From assembly GCA_023449855.1 (NCBI GenBank), contig JAEXHR010000291.1:1-36534 (forward strand): 36,534 bases of DNA, given 5' to 3'. The notes beneath the pieces are model-generated. The model ran no database searches. It worked only from the letters and a program-made list of their open reading frames with translations, and was not told where the DNA came from. This stretch comes from Pseudomonadota bacterium (GTDB lineage Bacteria > Pseudomonadota > Alphaproteobacteria > Rhizobiales > Xanthobacteraceae). The position numbers were made by a program, and so were the translations under genes. This document shows positions 23,455 to 30,688 of the stretch, one piece after another. Positions within the stretch are counted from its first letter, which is position 1; the number at the start of each line of letters is the position of its first letter.

Positions 23455-23955
23455 ATGAAGACCATGAAGCTTCTGACGGCTGCGGCTGTCGCAACTGGAC
23501 TGATGGCAACGCCGGTGCTGGCCAAGGACAAGACCAAGCATCGCGCCAAGGCGCAGTCCGAATACAGCATGCAGATGGGCAAGAGCGGCTATCGAGACAA
23601 CAGCTATCGCAATGACATGCGCCGCGCGGATAGCGGCTTCTGGCCGGCCGACGTCGCCGCTGGAGCAGTGGGCGGCGCGTTTGGCGTAGCCGGTGCCGCC
23701 GTGAACACCGCAGGTGCAATTGCGACGGCCCCATTCCGCGCATGGAATGACAACGCCCCGTGGGACAATAGCCGCCCATGGGACAACAGACGCGCCAACA
23801 TCCAGAGCGGCACGTGGAACAACAGCTACGCCTATTATAACGGGCCGATGGATCGCTACGATTCGCGCGACTCCTATGCCCGCCGCAACAATTTTGTCTG
23901 TCAGCCCGGCACCTGGATCCGCGGCGAAGACGGACAGCGACATATCTGCCAGTAA
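23455..23955 (+). CDS. Small secreted Asn/Trp-rich protein
   Basis: 166 residues. Signal peptide MKTMKLLTAAAVATGLMATPVLA (about 23 residues). A hydrophobic, Gly/Ala-rich patch at about 65-92 (VAAGAVGGAFGVAGAAVNTAG, cited by position) is followed by a repeat-like WNDNAPWDNSRPWDNRR and, at the end, two Cys in VCQPGTWIRGEDGQRHICQ that may form a disulphide. The ending is reminiscent of small hypothetical proteins in Bradyrhizobiaceae; no function known. GGAGAA lies 7 bases before ATG 23455. A strong terminator hairpin follows, so it is a single-gene unit. Confidence 0.8.
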   Translation: MKTMKLLTAAAVATGLMATPVLAKDKTKHRAKAQSEYSMQMGKSGYRDNSYRNDMRRADSGFWPADVAAGAVGGAFGVAGAAVNTAGAIATAPFRAWNDNAPWDNSRPWDNRRANIQSGTWNNSYAYYNGPMDRYDSRDSYARRNNFVCQPGTWIRGEDGQRHICQ

Positions 23956-23972
23956 TACGTGACAACGGTATC

Positions 23973-24001
23973 AAGAAGGGCGGCGATCAGCCGCCCTTCT
24001 T
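23973..24001 (+). terminator. Intrinsic terminator after the secreted protein gene
   Basis: AAGAAGGGCGGC (23973-23984), loop GATCA, GCCGCCCTTCTT (23990-24001): a perfect 12-bp stem with a T-rich 3' side, 18 bases after the stop at 23955. Confidence 0.85.
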
Positions 24002-24204
24002 CGTTGCGCGATATTCGTCGACACATTACCGGCCACGCAAGGCCACACATGGAAACCCCACATATACCTACTCAACTACACAATCAGCCTGGACGCGCAG
24101 GCACCGTACTTCGCAATTCTACAACGAAATCGAGAACGATTTGCGCGCGCGAGTTCCAGAAACTCTGCAGCGCAGACCTGCTTTGTGTCTAAAAAAGGGG
24201 AGAA

Positions 24205-24243
24205 ATGCGTCAGCTGCGGTTGAAAAACGGCGCTCGATGGTGA
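24205..24243 (+). CDS. Upstream mini-ORF (12 codons) overlapping the next start
   Basis: ATG 24205 is preceded by AAAAAAGGGGAGAA, the best ribosome site in this area, and encodes MRQLRLKNGARW before TGA at 24241-24243. That stop overlaps the ATGGTG starts of the next gene at 24237/24240. This is the geometry of a leader peptide with translational coupling. It is not certain that it is translated. Confidence 0.5.
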   Translation: MRQLRLKNGARW

Positions 24244-24911
24244 CAATCGCCGCAGATATGACCACAGGGGCAGACGTGATCAGATCGCGGCAATCGAGCC
24301 TGATAGCAACGACATCGACGGTTATCCTGCTTGCGGCATCGTTCGCAGTGCTGCCGACTCGCGCGCATGCCCAATGGTGGACTGCAGCGCCGGCCGACTA
24401 CGAGGACTGTGCCGACCGCGTCGAAAAATCGTCATTGAGCGGCGAGACGAAAGCCGCGGCACTGTCGAATTGCGAAAGCAAGTTTGCCGGCCGACGCAAG
24501 CGTGGCGGTGGCTACACCTATCACGACTTCATGCAGAACCGCGTCTTCGACATCGCCGGACCGAATCCCACCGCGGCGGAACAGAAGATGATCGACGAGC
24601 AATACGCGATCTATCTCAACAATCAGCGGCGCAATATCATCCTTGCTGCTTTCGCCAAGAAACAGAGCGAAGCCCAGCAGCCGGCCGCCATCGACACGGA
24701 TTTCCGCGACGACGCCGCGGCACCGGTCGTTGCCAAGAGCACACCGCCGGTCGCGCTCCCGCGTCCACGCCCGAAGCAGCGCGCGGAAAAGGGACCCGAT
24801 TGTGCGACGGAGCCGCTTGCCTGCGGCTGGTCGAAACTGTCGACAGGCCTGAAGGATATCAAGGACGCTCTGTTCGGCCCCCCTGCGCCGGCCAAGACCA
24901 AGCGAACCTGA
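24237..24911 (+). CDS. Secreted hypothetical protein with Pro/Lys-rich tail
   Basis: 224 residues from ATG 24237. The frame is open to 24141, but the extra N-terminus has no ribosome site; ATG 24258 or GTG 24276 are other options, all giving the same signal peptide (STVILLAASFAVLPTRAHAQ). The mature region carries DYEDCADRVEKS and LSNCESKF, two Cys that could pair, then YHDFMQNRVFDIAGPNPTAAEQKMIDEQY and a Pro-rich tail. Two more Cys lie in DCATEPLACGWSKL. I do not recognise the family; the overall look is of a periplasmic or envelope-associated protein. Translation may be coupled to the mini-ORF at 24205. Confidence 0.7.
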   Translation: MVTIAADMTTGADVIRSRQSSLIATTSTVILLAASFAVLPTRAHAQWWTAAPADYEDCADRVEKSSLSGETKAAALSNCESKFAGRRKRGGGYTYHDFMQNRVFDIAGPNPTAAEQKMIDEQYAIYLNNQRRNIILAAFAKKQSEAQQPAAIDTDFRDDAAAPVVAKSTPPVALPRPRPKQRAEKGPDCATEPLACGWSKLSTGLKDIKDALFGPPAPAKTKRT

Positions 24912-24962
24912 TTCGGTTTCCAAGCTCGGCTTCCTGATCGAAGCGATCCATCACGGGCGCTC

Positions 24963-25400
24963 TCAGTCCGAGATCACCATTGCCCAGAACATGCGATAGG
25001 GCGATTTCGGATTGGTCACCGAGGCTACACCGACCTTGCGCGCACCGGGCATCAGCAGATTGGCACGATGGCCGGGACTGTCTTCCCACTGCTTCAATGT
25101 TTCCGGGAATGTCAGAAACCCGGCGGCGATATTTTCGGCCGCCCTGGACTTGCGCAGCTTGGCGACACGCACCGAGAACGGCCCGCCGACATCATGGCTG
25201 ACCTTGCCGCTTGTCGACATGGCCCGCGCCTGCACGAGAGCGACCGCTGCAAGCCCGCTGTCCTGGCTGACGGCCGAAAGCTTGTGCGCGCGCCGGAATG
25301 CACTGATCTGGCTGGCATAATCTGCTGCCATTGCGGGCGCAGACAGCACAGCGGCGGCAATGCAGGTGAAAAGGAAGGTTCGCGGGATCGGCGATTTCAT
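24963..25400 (-). CDS. CAP-domain (SCP/PR-1, YkwD-like) secreted protein
   Basis: 145 residues from ATG 25400, with signal peptide MKSPIPRTFLFTCIAAAVLSA ending at PAMA. TTG 25412 overlaps the upstream stop (TTGA) and is an alternative start. The CAP domain fills the rest: FRRAHKLSAV, LVQARAMSTSGKVSHD, AAENIAAG and WEDSPGHRANLLMPGARKVGVA are the family's four signatures, including the His of SHD, the Glu of AEN and the His of GHR that line the CAP cavity. Function in bacteria is uncertain; extracellular or periplasmic. It sits directly after a small secreted-protein gene, probably cotranscribed. Confidence 0.92.
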   Translation of the reverse strand: MKSPIPRTFLFTCIAAAVLSAPAMAADYASQISAFRRAHKLSAVSQDSGLAAVALVQARAMSTSGKVSHDVGGPFSVRVAKLRKSRAAENIAAGFLTFPETLKQWEDSPGHRANLLMPGARKVGVASVTNPKSPYRMFWAMVISD

Positions 25401-25408
25401 CGATGCGT

Positions 25409-25618
25409 TCAACGCTTGTGGCGATGCCGAACGGCAGGTCGGCGCCGCAGCGGTTTTTCGATGATAAGAGGTTGTTGCGATTGAAGGGCGCGGCGCTGCT
25501 CGGCCAGGCGCGCATCATAACCGGGCGACGGCGTAACCGTCGGTGGAACCGCCCAGGCAGGCGCAGAGACCACGCACACGAACGACGCCGATATCAACGA
25601 AGTAAAGAGAGGTCGCAT
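25409..25618 (-). CDS. Small secreted basic protein upstream of the CAP gene
   Basis: 69 residues with a clear signal peptide (LFTSLISASFVCVVSAPAWA, about 23 residues). The mature part is only about 46 residues, with LAEQRRALQSQQPLIIEKPLRRRPAVRHRHKR (cited by position) ending in a very basic tail. No family recognised. Its stop lies 8-12 bases before the CAP start, so the two form an operon. A signal peptide this clear makes an accidental frame unlikely. Confidence 0.65.
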   Translation of the reverse strand: MRPLFTSLISASFVCVVSAPAWAVPPTVTPSPGYDARLAEQRRALQSQQPLIIEKPLRRRPAVRHRHKR

Positions 25619-25647
25619 CTGCCAACTCTCCTGATCACATCTAAAAA

Positions 25648-25673
25648 GGCCTGAAGCGCAAGCGCTTCAGGCC
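25648..25673 (-). terminator. Intrinsic terminator of the H1-like gene
   Basis: On the minus strand GGCCTGAAGCGC pairs with GCGCTTCAGGCC (12-bp stem, minimal loop) and is followed by TTTTTAG. It lies 20 bases after the H1-like gene and before the small secreted-protein gene, separating the two units. Confidence 0.9.
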
Positions 25674-25693
25674 AGAGCGTTCGAAACCGAAGC

Positions 25694-25984
25694 TTACTTC
25701 TTGGTCTTCTTCGCCTTGGTGGTCTTGGCGGTCTTCGCCTTCTTCACCGACTTCGCGGCAACCTTGGTGGTCTTCGCGGTGGCGACCTTCTTGGCCTTGC
25801 GGCGACGATGTCCGAGCGGAATGCCAAGCTTGATGGCCTTCTGACGCAGCGAACCGCCGGTGCGCTTCATTTCCTTAGCGATCTGTTCGAGCGGGGTCTG
25901 GGCCTTCGAATGTGCGCGGAGCACCTTTTCGTCTTCCTTGGTGTATTCGCGACGAACGAGTTTCTTTTTTGCTTTCTTGGCCAT
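25694..25984 (-). CDS. Histone-H1-like lysine-rich nucleoid protein
   Basis: 96 residues. The N-terminal half (RREYTKEDEKVLRAHSKAQTPLEQIAKEMKRTGGSLRQKAIKLGIPLG, cited by position 11-58) looks like a small helical SANT/HTH-type domain seen in alphaproteobacterial basic proteins. The C-terminal 38 residues are Lys/Ala/Thr repeats (AKKVATAKTTKVAAKS and on) like eukaryotic H1 tails and bacterial Hc1-type proteins. DNA compaction or nonspecific binding is likely (inference). GGAG lies 9 bases before ATG 25984. Own terminator at 25648. Confidence 0.85.
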   Translation of the reverse strand: MAKKAKKKLVRREYTKEDEKVLRAHSKAQTPLEQIAKEMKRTGGSLRQKAIKLGIPLGHRRRKAKKVATAKTTKVAAKSVKKAKTAKTTKAKKTKK

Positions 25985-26426
25985 AGGAGCTCCGATTTGT
26001 AGTTGAGAATTTCAGCCGGCACACGTCCTGCCGATATGCATGAAGGGATTGACGTCAGATAAAAGATCGAACCTTGGTCAAATCACGCGACTATCTATAC
26101 TAGAGAAGTTGAGAATGACATAGGCTTTGATGCCAGATTGCGATGAGCAGTATTGAACGCGCACTGCGCTTCACCGAACTCACTGATCGATATGCATCTA
26201 CTACCTCACCGGCCGATCGATCGCTACACTACGGATCGTGCGGAGATCGTCCGCTCCGCCGAACAGAACCAGACTAAACATTTCGTCGGAAATCACTCAC
26301 CAGATGATGCATGATATTACCGCCGCGAGATAATTGCGCGTGTAATCGCACGATCACTCGCCCGCCCTACGGCAGAATGATCGCTTGCTCGCAGCTTGAT
26401 TTCAGAATGTGTAGGAGAGCAAAAGC
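25985..26426. other. AT-rich gap upstream of the H1-like gene
   Basis: About 440 bases without a supportable gene. It contains TTGAC/GTCAA inverted arms at about 26052-26080 and a plausible plus-strand promoter (TTGGTC, 16-base spacer, TATACT at about 26094-26099) that points into the gap, not to a gene. An unannotated small RNA is possible. The rest holds the H1-like promoter. Confidence 0.35.
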
Positions 26427-26447
26427 CTGATCGACGGCAACGATCAG
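26427..26447 (-). terminator. Terminator-like hairpin after panE
   Basis: CTGATCG, 7-base loop, CGATCAG, followed on the minus strand by GCTTTTGC, 4 bases after the panE stop. Moderately good intrinsic terminator. Confidence 0.6.
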
Positions 26448-26450
26448 TAA

Positions 26451-27455
26451 CTACAAATCACGAATTTGTTGAGCCGACAGCGCCGGCGAACCGCGTTTCG
26501 CCACTTCCGCAGCCCTCACCAGCTCGACCACGCGCCGGATGAGCGGCGTCGCAACGCCATATTGATTCGCCAATTGCAGAATGACGCCTTGTAGATAATC
26601 GATCTCAGTAGGGCGGCCACGCTGCAGATCCTCCCACATAGAGGAGCGCGCATTGATATCGATTTTCATTACCCGTCGAAGGATCAGACCGAATAAACCA
26701 TCCGGCAACCGCAGCAGATGCGGCGTGAGCCAGGCAGGCATTGCGGTCGGAGCGACTGGCGAAATGCCTGCGGCGCGCAATACTGCGAGCCCTTCCGTCA
26801 TCTGGTCGGCGAACAGAACTCGCCAGGCACGCTGCTGCAACTGCGCGTGAAGCGGCAGATCGGATAGCGCATTCAATGCGTTGCTGAGATTGACCAGCAA
26901 TTTGCCCCATTGCACGCCGGAGATATCATCGGTCAATTGGACTGGCAAACTCACAACAGCCAGGCGGCCCGCCGTGTCATTGCTGTCGCGCTCGAGCACC
27001 AACGCGCCGGATGTGGCGCGGTGCACCGTCCCATCGTCCCGGGTCACGACATTGAACGGCACCATGCCGCCCAGCACCCGATGGCCGGGCAAAGCCTGCT
27101 TGAGCACAGCAACATTGCCGACGCCATTCTGCAGGCTGACGATCGCTGCATCTGCGGAGGCGTGTTGAACGATGAGTTCGGCCATTGCAGCGGTGTCGCC
27201 GCTCTTCACCGCAACGATAATGATGCCGGCGTTCTTCATGATTGCCGGATCGTCCGACGGGTTGACCTGCTCGGCACGCAATTGCCAGCGCCCACCCTCG
27301 AAGCTCGTCAGATTCAGTCCGTGTTGCGCGATACCATCAATCACGCGCGGGCGCGCTAGTAGTGAGACAGGGCGACCAGCCGCTGCGAGCATGCCGCCGA
27401 CGAAGCAGCCGATACTGCCGGCCCCGGCGATGCAGATAGGGCGTTGTGCGCTCAC
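26451..27455 (-). CDS. panE: 2-dehydropantoate 2-reductase (ketopantoate reductase family)
   Basis: 334 residues from GTG 27455, chosen because GGGAGGTGAC lies directly before it; the longer frame to 27506 has no ribosome site. NADPH-dependent reduction of ketopantoate to pantoate, in pantothenate/CoA synthesis, cytoplasmic. Seen: N-terminal GAGSIG (11-16) for NADPH, VAVKSGD, LQNGVGN, then WGKLLVNLSNALNAL with the catalytic Lys and Asn, and GRPTEIDYLQGVI with the substrate-binding Glu. The family also contains paralogues of unknown substrate, so true PanE activity is not certain. Opposite strand to the YidB-like gene; single unit. Confidence 0.87.
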   Translation of the reverse strand: MSAQRPICIAGAGSIGCFVGGMLAAAGRPVSLLARPRVIDGIAQHGLNLTSFEGGRWQLRAEQVNPSDDPAIMKNAGIIIVAVKSGDTAAMAELIVQHASADAAIVSLQNGVGNVAVLKQALPGHRVLGGMVPFNVVTRDDGTVHRATSGALVLERDSNDTAGRLAVVSLPVQLTDDISGVQWGKLLVNLSNALNALSDLPLHAQLQQRAWRVLFADQMTEGLAVLRAAGISPVAPTAMPAWLTPHLLRLPDGLFGLILRRVMKIDINARSSMWEDLQRGRPTEIDYLQGVILQLANQYGVATPLIRRVVELVRAAEVAKRGSPALSAQQIRDL

Positions 27456-27590
27456 GTCACCTCCCGCTCTTGAACGATGCCCGTTCCTAGCAAAATGCGG
27501 CAGCACTGCATACCTGTGGAACCGACGCGACTTGTCCGCGTCATATCGCGCAGCTATCTTTTTACGGGCTGGCTTGGACAGGAGATGACG

Positions 27591-28235
27591 ATGGGTTTGC
27601 TCGACATTCTAAATGGCATGGCCAACGGGCCGCGCGGCCCCAGCGATCCCGATGACAAGAGCGGAGGCATGTCGCCGCTCACCATGGCGATCCTCGCACT
27701 GCTCGCTTACAAGGGCTACAAACATATCACCGGCGGCCAGCAGCAGCCGGCGCCGCAGGGGCACCCGCAGCAGGTGCCAGCACCAACTCAAGCCAGCGTG
27801 AATGACGGCGGCGGCCTCGGCGGGCTGCTTGGCGGCCTTCTGGGCGGCAACGCCGGAGGCACACAAGCCGGCGCGGCTGGCGGCGGAGGCCTTGGCGATC
27901 TACTGCGCGGCCCGCTCGGCGGACTGCTTGGCGGCGCAGCAGCCGGCACGGTTCTCAGCGGCGGTCTCGGCGATCTCGTGAAGCGCTTGCAGGAGAACGG
28001 ACAGGGCGACGCTGCAGACTCCTGGGTTCAGCCCGGACCGAACAAGCAGATCGCACCGGGCGATCTCGGCGCAGCACTCGGCGCCGACAATATCGCCCAG
28101 CTCACCGCCCGCACCGGAATGTCGCGCGAGCAGCTGCTTTCCGAACTCAGCAACGAACTTCCCGGCGCAGTGGACGAGTTCACACCGCATGGCCGGCTGC
28201 CGACCGAGGACGAAGCCTCGTCGCGCTGGGTCTAG
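27591..28235 (+). CDS. YidB-like DUF937 protein
   Basis: 214 residues from ATG 27591 (MGLLDILNGMANG), preceded by AGGAG 8 bases upstream. The frame is open to 27477 but the normal family start is MGLLD. Glycine-rich repeats LGGLLGGLLGGNAGG and LLRGPLGGLLGG lie at about 85-125. The C-terminal domain is conserved: GDLGAALGADNIAQLTARTGMSREQLLSELSNELPGAVDEFTPHGRLPT (cited by position, about 160-208), the YidB signature. Function unknown. It is 24 bases from the next gene, likely an operon. Confidence 0.9.
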   Translation: MGLLDILNGMANGPRGPSDPDDKSGGMSPLTMAILALLAYKGYKHITGGQQQPAPQGHPQQVPAPTQASVNDGGGLGGLLGGLLGGNAGGTQAGAAGGGGLGDLLRGPLGGLLGGAAAGTVLSGGLGDLVKRLQENGQGDAADSWVQPGPNKQIAPGDLGAALGADNIAQLTARTGMSREQLLSELSNELPGAVDEFTPHGRLPTEDEASSRWV

Positions 28236-28259
28236 TTCATAAAACGAGGGGGAACTGCA

Positions 28260-28529
28260 ATGCTCTGGATCATTCTTGTCGGCTTCGTGGCGGGTATTCT
28301 TGCCCGCATCATCTCCCCGGGCCCGAACAATCCCTCGGGCTTCATCCTGACCACGCTGCTCGGCATCGCCGGCGCGTTCCTGGCCACCTTCATCGGTCAG
28401 CAGATCGGTCACTACGGCCCGAACCAGGGCGCCGGCTTCATCACCGCTACGATCGGCGCGCTGGTGGTACTGTTCATCTGGAACAGGCTTGTCGTCCGCG
28501 GATCAATCCCGGATCCCGGCCGGCGCTGA
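28260..28529 (+). CDS. GlsB/YeaQ/YmgE-family stress-response membrane protein
   Basis: 89 residues with three membrane segments (about 2-20, 27-48 and 58-78). MLWIILVGFVAGILARIISPG and GFILTTLLGIAGAFLATFIG match the transglycosylase-associated (Tag/GlsB) family, whose members are induced by envelope or general stress; no enzymatic role shown. GAGGGGGAACTGCA precedes ATG 28260. Follows the YidB-like gene and ends at a strong bidirectional terminator. Confidence 0.94.
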   Translation: MLWIILVGFVAGILARIISPGPNNPSGFILTTLLGIAGAFLATFIGQQIGHYGPNQGAGFITATIGALVVLFIWNRLVVRGSIPDPGRR

Positions 28530-28539
28530 AGACCAGATA

Positions 28540-28570
28540 AAAAGCCCCGGTCGCATCGACCGGGGCTTTT
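28540..28570. terminator. Bidirectional intrinsic terminator
   Basis: AAAAGCCCCGGTCG (28540-28553), loop CAT, CGACCGGGGCTTTT (28557-28570) then more T: a 14-bp stem with T-runs on both strands, between the convergent GlsB-type gene and the SDR gene. Confidence 0.93.
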
Positions 28571-28573
28571 TTG

Positions 28574-29368
28574 TTATGCCCGCACCGACGAGAGGTGCAT
28601 GCCAGCATCCATGCGCACCAGCTCGCCGGTCATATGGCCCGACGGCGATGTGGCAAGGAAGCAGATGAGCTGCGCGATATCTTCCGCCGTCGAGGCAGCC
28701 CGCAGCGGCACCCGGGCGATCACCGCCTCACGGACCTTGGCAGCCGCATCCGCGCCGCGCCCCTTGGTGAACCAGGGCGTATCGATATAGCCGGGGCAAA
28801 CCGTGTTGACGCGGATCAGCGGCGCCAGCGCACGGGCCAGCGACAGCGTGATCGAGTTCAGCGCGCCCTTGCTGGCCGCATAAGCAACCGACGAGCCAGC
28901 GCCGGACAGGCCAGCCATCGACGACACATTCACCACCGCCGCCGCACGGCCCGAAACCCTCGCGCTGCTTTCGAGCAAGGCCCGCGCCGCGCGCACCATC
29001 TGATACGGCCCGATGGTGTTGATGCCATAGATCCAGTGGAAGTCCTCTGCCGAAAGCCCGTCGAGATCGTCATGCGCGACATGTTTGGTGACGCCGGCAT
29101 TGTTGACCAGCGCATCGATGCGGCCCCACTTCTCGGCTGCGGCGACGATCTTCCTGCAATCCTCGTCTTTCGAGACATCGCCCTGCACCACCACGACCTC
29201 GGCAGCACCCAGCTGGCGACATTGCTCAGCAGTGGCCTCAGCTTCCTTCGCGCTCGACGAATAGTTGATCACGAGGCGCGCGCCGTCCTTCGCAAGGATG
29301 GCCGCCGTCGCAGCGCCGAGTCCCGACGCCGATCCCGTAATCACCGCACACAAACCATCCGCAGACAT
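28574..29368 (-). CDS. SDR-family NAD(P)-dependent oxidoreductase
   Basis: 264 residues from ATG 29368; ATG 29374 is two codons longer but leaves no room for the ribosome site AGAGGAA. Classical short-chain dehydrogenase: TGSASGLGAA for the cofactor, NNAG, and the triad Ser in VNVSSMAG with Y-x-x-x-K in AYAASKGAL. Ends with GELVRMDAGMHL, as in FabG-type 3-oxoacyl reductases. In this locus it probably acts on a 3-hydroxyacyl-CoA or related alcohol (inference). Divergent from the acyl-CoA dehydrogenase operon, with a shared 244-base control region. Confidence 0.9.
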   Translation of the reverse strand: MSADGLCAVITGSASGLGAATAAILAKDGARLVINYSSSAKEAEATAEQCRQLGAAEVVVVQGDVSKDEDCRKIVAAAEKWGRIDALVNNAGVTKHVAHDDLDGLSAEDFHWIYGINTIGPYQMVRAARALLESSARVSGRAAAVVNVSSMAGLSGAGSSVAYAASKGALNSITLSLARALAPLIRVNTVCPGYIDTPWFTKGRGADAAAKVREAVIARVPLRAASTAEDIAQLICFLATSPSGHMTGELVRMDAGMHLSSVRA

Positions 29369-29437
29369 CAGCATTTCCTCTGTTTCTATTGTTCAGACGG
29401 AGTGATCTAACACAGCCTCTTCGCGCTGGTATACAAC

Positions 29438-29454
29438 CGTAGCCATTCGCTACG
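29438..29454. promoter_or_regulatory. Inverted repeat in the SDR/acyl-CoA dehydrogenase control region
   Basis: CGTAGC-CATTC-GCTACG, perfect 6-bp arms with a 5-base spacer, midway between the two divergent genes. Operator candidate. Confidence 0.4.
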
Positions 29455-29466
29455 CGGAATAAGCGC

Positions 29467-29537
29467 GCATCATGCCGCCACCGCAGACCACAATGCAGGT
29501 GCGCCGCTTGCATCATGCCGGCTTTTCCGCATCATGC
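29467..29537 (+). promoter_or_regulatory. Three copies of the quasi-palindrome GCATCATGC
   Basis: GCATCATGC occurs at 29467-29475, 29510-29518 and 29529-29537, within 71 bases before the first acyl-CoA dehydrogenase. Each copy is GCAT-C-ATGC, symmetric around its centre. Three copies in such a short stretch are unlikely by chance. Probably binding sites of a catabolic regulator; identity unknown. The longer reading of the gene (from 29472) would place these inside its coding part, which argues for the later start at 29613. Confidence 0.55.
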
Positions 29538-29612
29538 GCGGCAACAAGAGTGGCAGCACCCCATGCCCGGCATTTCCTGCCGAATGAGATGCGCTATCAG
29601 ACGGGAAACGCC

Positions 29613-30665
29613 TTGACCGAGACAGATAATATCGTCGCCGAAACCGCCGAACGCATCTTCGCCGATCTCGCGGACGCACAAACCATCAATCACGACAAGT
29701 CCGGCGCCTGGAAGGTGCCGCTCTGGCAGGCGCTGGCCGATTCCGGCCTGCCGCTATCATGGGTGCCGGAAGACTGCGACGGCTCCGGCACCAGCATGGC
29801 CGAAGGCTTCAGCGTTCTCAGCGTCGCCGGCCGGGCCGGCGTCAGCATTCCACTCGCCGAAACCATGCTCGCCGGCTGGCTGCTGGCGCAGGGCAAGATC
29901 AAGTCGCCCGAGGGCATGATGACCATCGCACCGGCGAGCCCGCGCGATCGTCTCACGCTCAATGCCGACGGCACCATCTCCGGCCGCACCCGCGGCATCC
30001 CCTTCGCCAAAGAGGCAAAGCATATCGCTGTCGTCGCCGGCGCCTCGATCGCTCTTGTCGATGCCAGCGCCTGCAAGATCGATGCGGGTCTCAGCCTGGC
30101 CGGCGATCATTCCGACACCGTGCATTTCGACAGGGTCAAGCCGGTCGCGATCGGAAAAGCGCCGGCGGGCATCGATGAGAAAACGCTTCTGCTGATGGGC
30201 GCGCTCGCGCGCAGCCTGCAGATCGCCGGCGCGCTCGAGAGCATGCTCAGCATCAGCGTGCAATATTCGGGCGAGCGCGTCGCCTTCGAGAAGAAGATTT
30301 CGAAGTTCCAGGCCGTGCAGCACAATCTCGCCAAGCTGGCCGGCGAGACCTCCGCAGCGCTCGCTGCCGCCAGCTCTGCCGCCGACGCCTTTTCGCACGG
30401 CCAGCCCGTCGATGACGCCCTGTTCCTCGAAGCCGCCGCGGCGAAAATCCGCTGCTCTGAAGCCGCCGAGAAAGGCGCCGCCATCGCCCATCAGGTGCAC
30501 GGCGCCATCGGCTTCACGCAAGAACATATCCTGCATCGCTACAACCTGCGCGCCCTCGCCTGGCGCGATGATTTCGGCAGCGAGAGTTATTGGGCCGTCG
30601 AACTCGGCAAGCTCGTGGCCCATCGCGGCGCGGATGAGCTGTGGCCGCTGGTCGCTTCGCGCTGA
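29613..30665 (+). CDS. Acyl-CoA dehydrogenase, small/atypical subunit
   Basis: 350 residues from TTG 29613 (MTETDNIVAETAERIF), preceded by CGGGAAA. ATG 29472 or 29589 would give extensions that look non-coding and cover the operator-like repeats. Family features: N-terminal helical domain with PLWQALADSGLPLSWVPED, the central beta region, and C-terminal AHQVHGAIGFTQEHILHRYNLRALAW, where Gly-Phe-Thr-x-Glu-His is typical. The usual middle-domain FAD motif is weak. Such short partners form alpha2-beta2 dehydrogenases with a full-length neighbour in steroid, pimelate or branched acyl pathways; that arrangement is inferred from the adjacent gene 24 bases on. Confidence 0.87.
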   Translation: MTETDNIVAETAERIFADLADAQTINHDKSGAWKVPLWQALADSGLPLSWVPEDCDGSGTSMAEGFSVLSVAGRAGVSIPLAETMLAGWLLAQGKIKSPEGMMTIAPASPRDRLTLNADGTISGRTRGIPFAKEAKHIAVVAGASIALVDASACKIDAGLSLAGDHSDTVHFDRVKPVAIGKAPAGIDEKTLLLMGALARSLQIAGALESMLSISVQYSGERVAFEKKISKFQAVQHNLAKLAGETSAALAAASSAADAFSHGQPVDDALFLEAAAAKIRCSEAAEKGAAIAHQVHGAIGFTQEHILHRYNLRALAWRDDFGSESYWAVELGKLVAHRGADELWPLVASR

Positions 30666-30688
30666 TCACATAAGAAACGAGAACCAAC

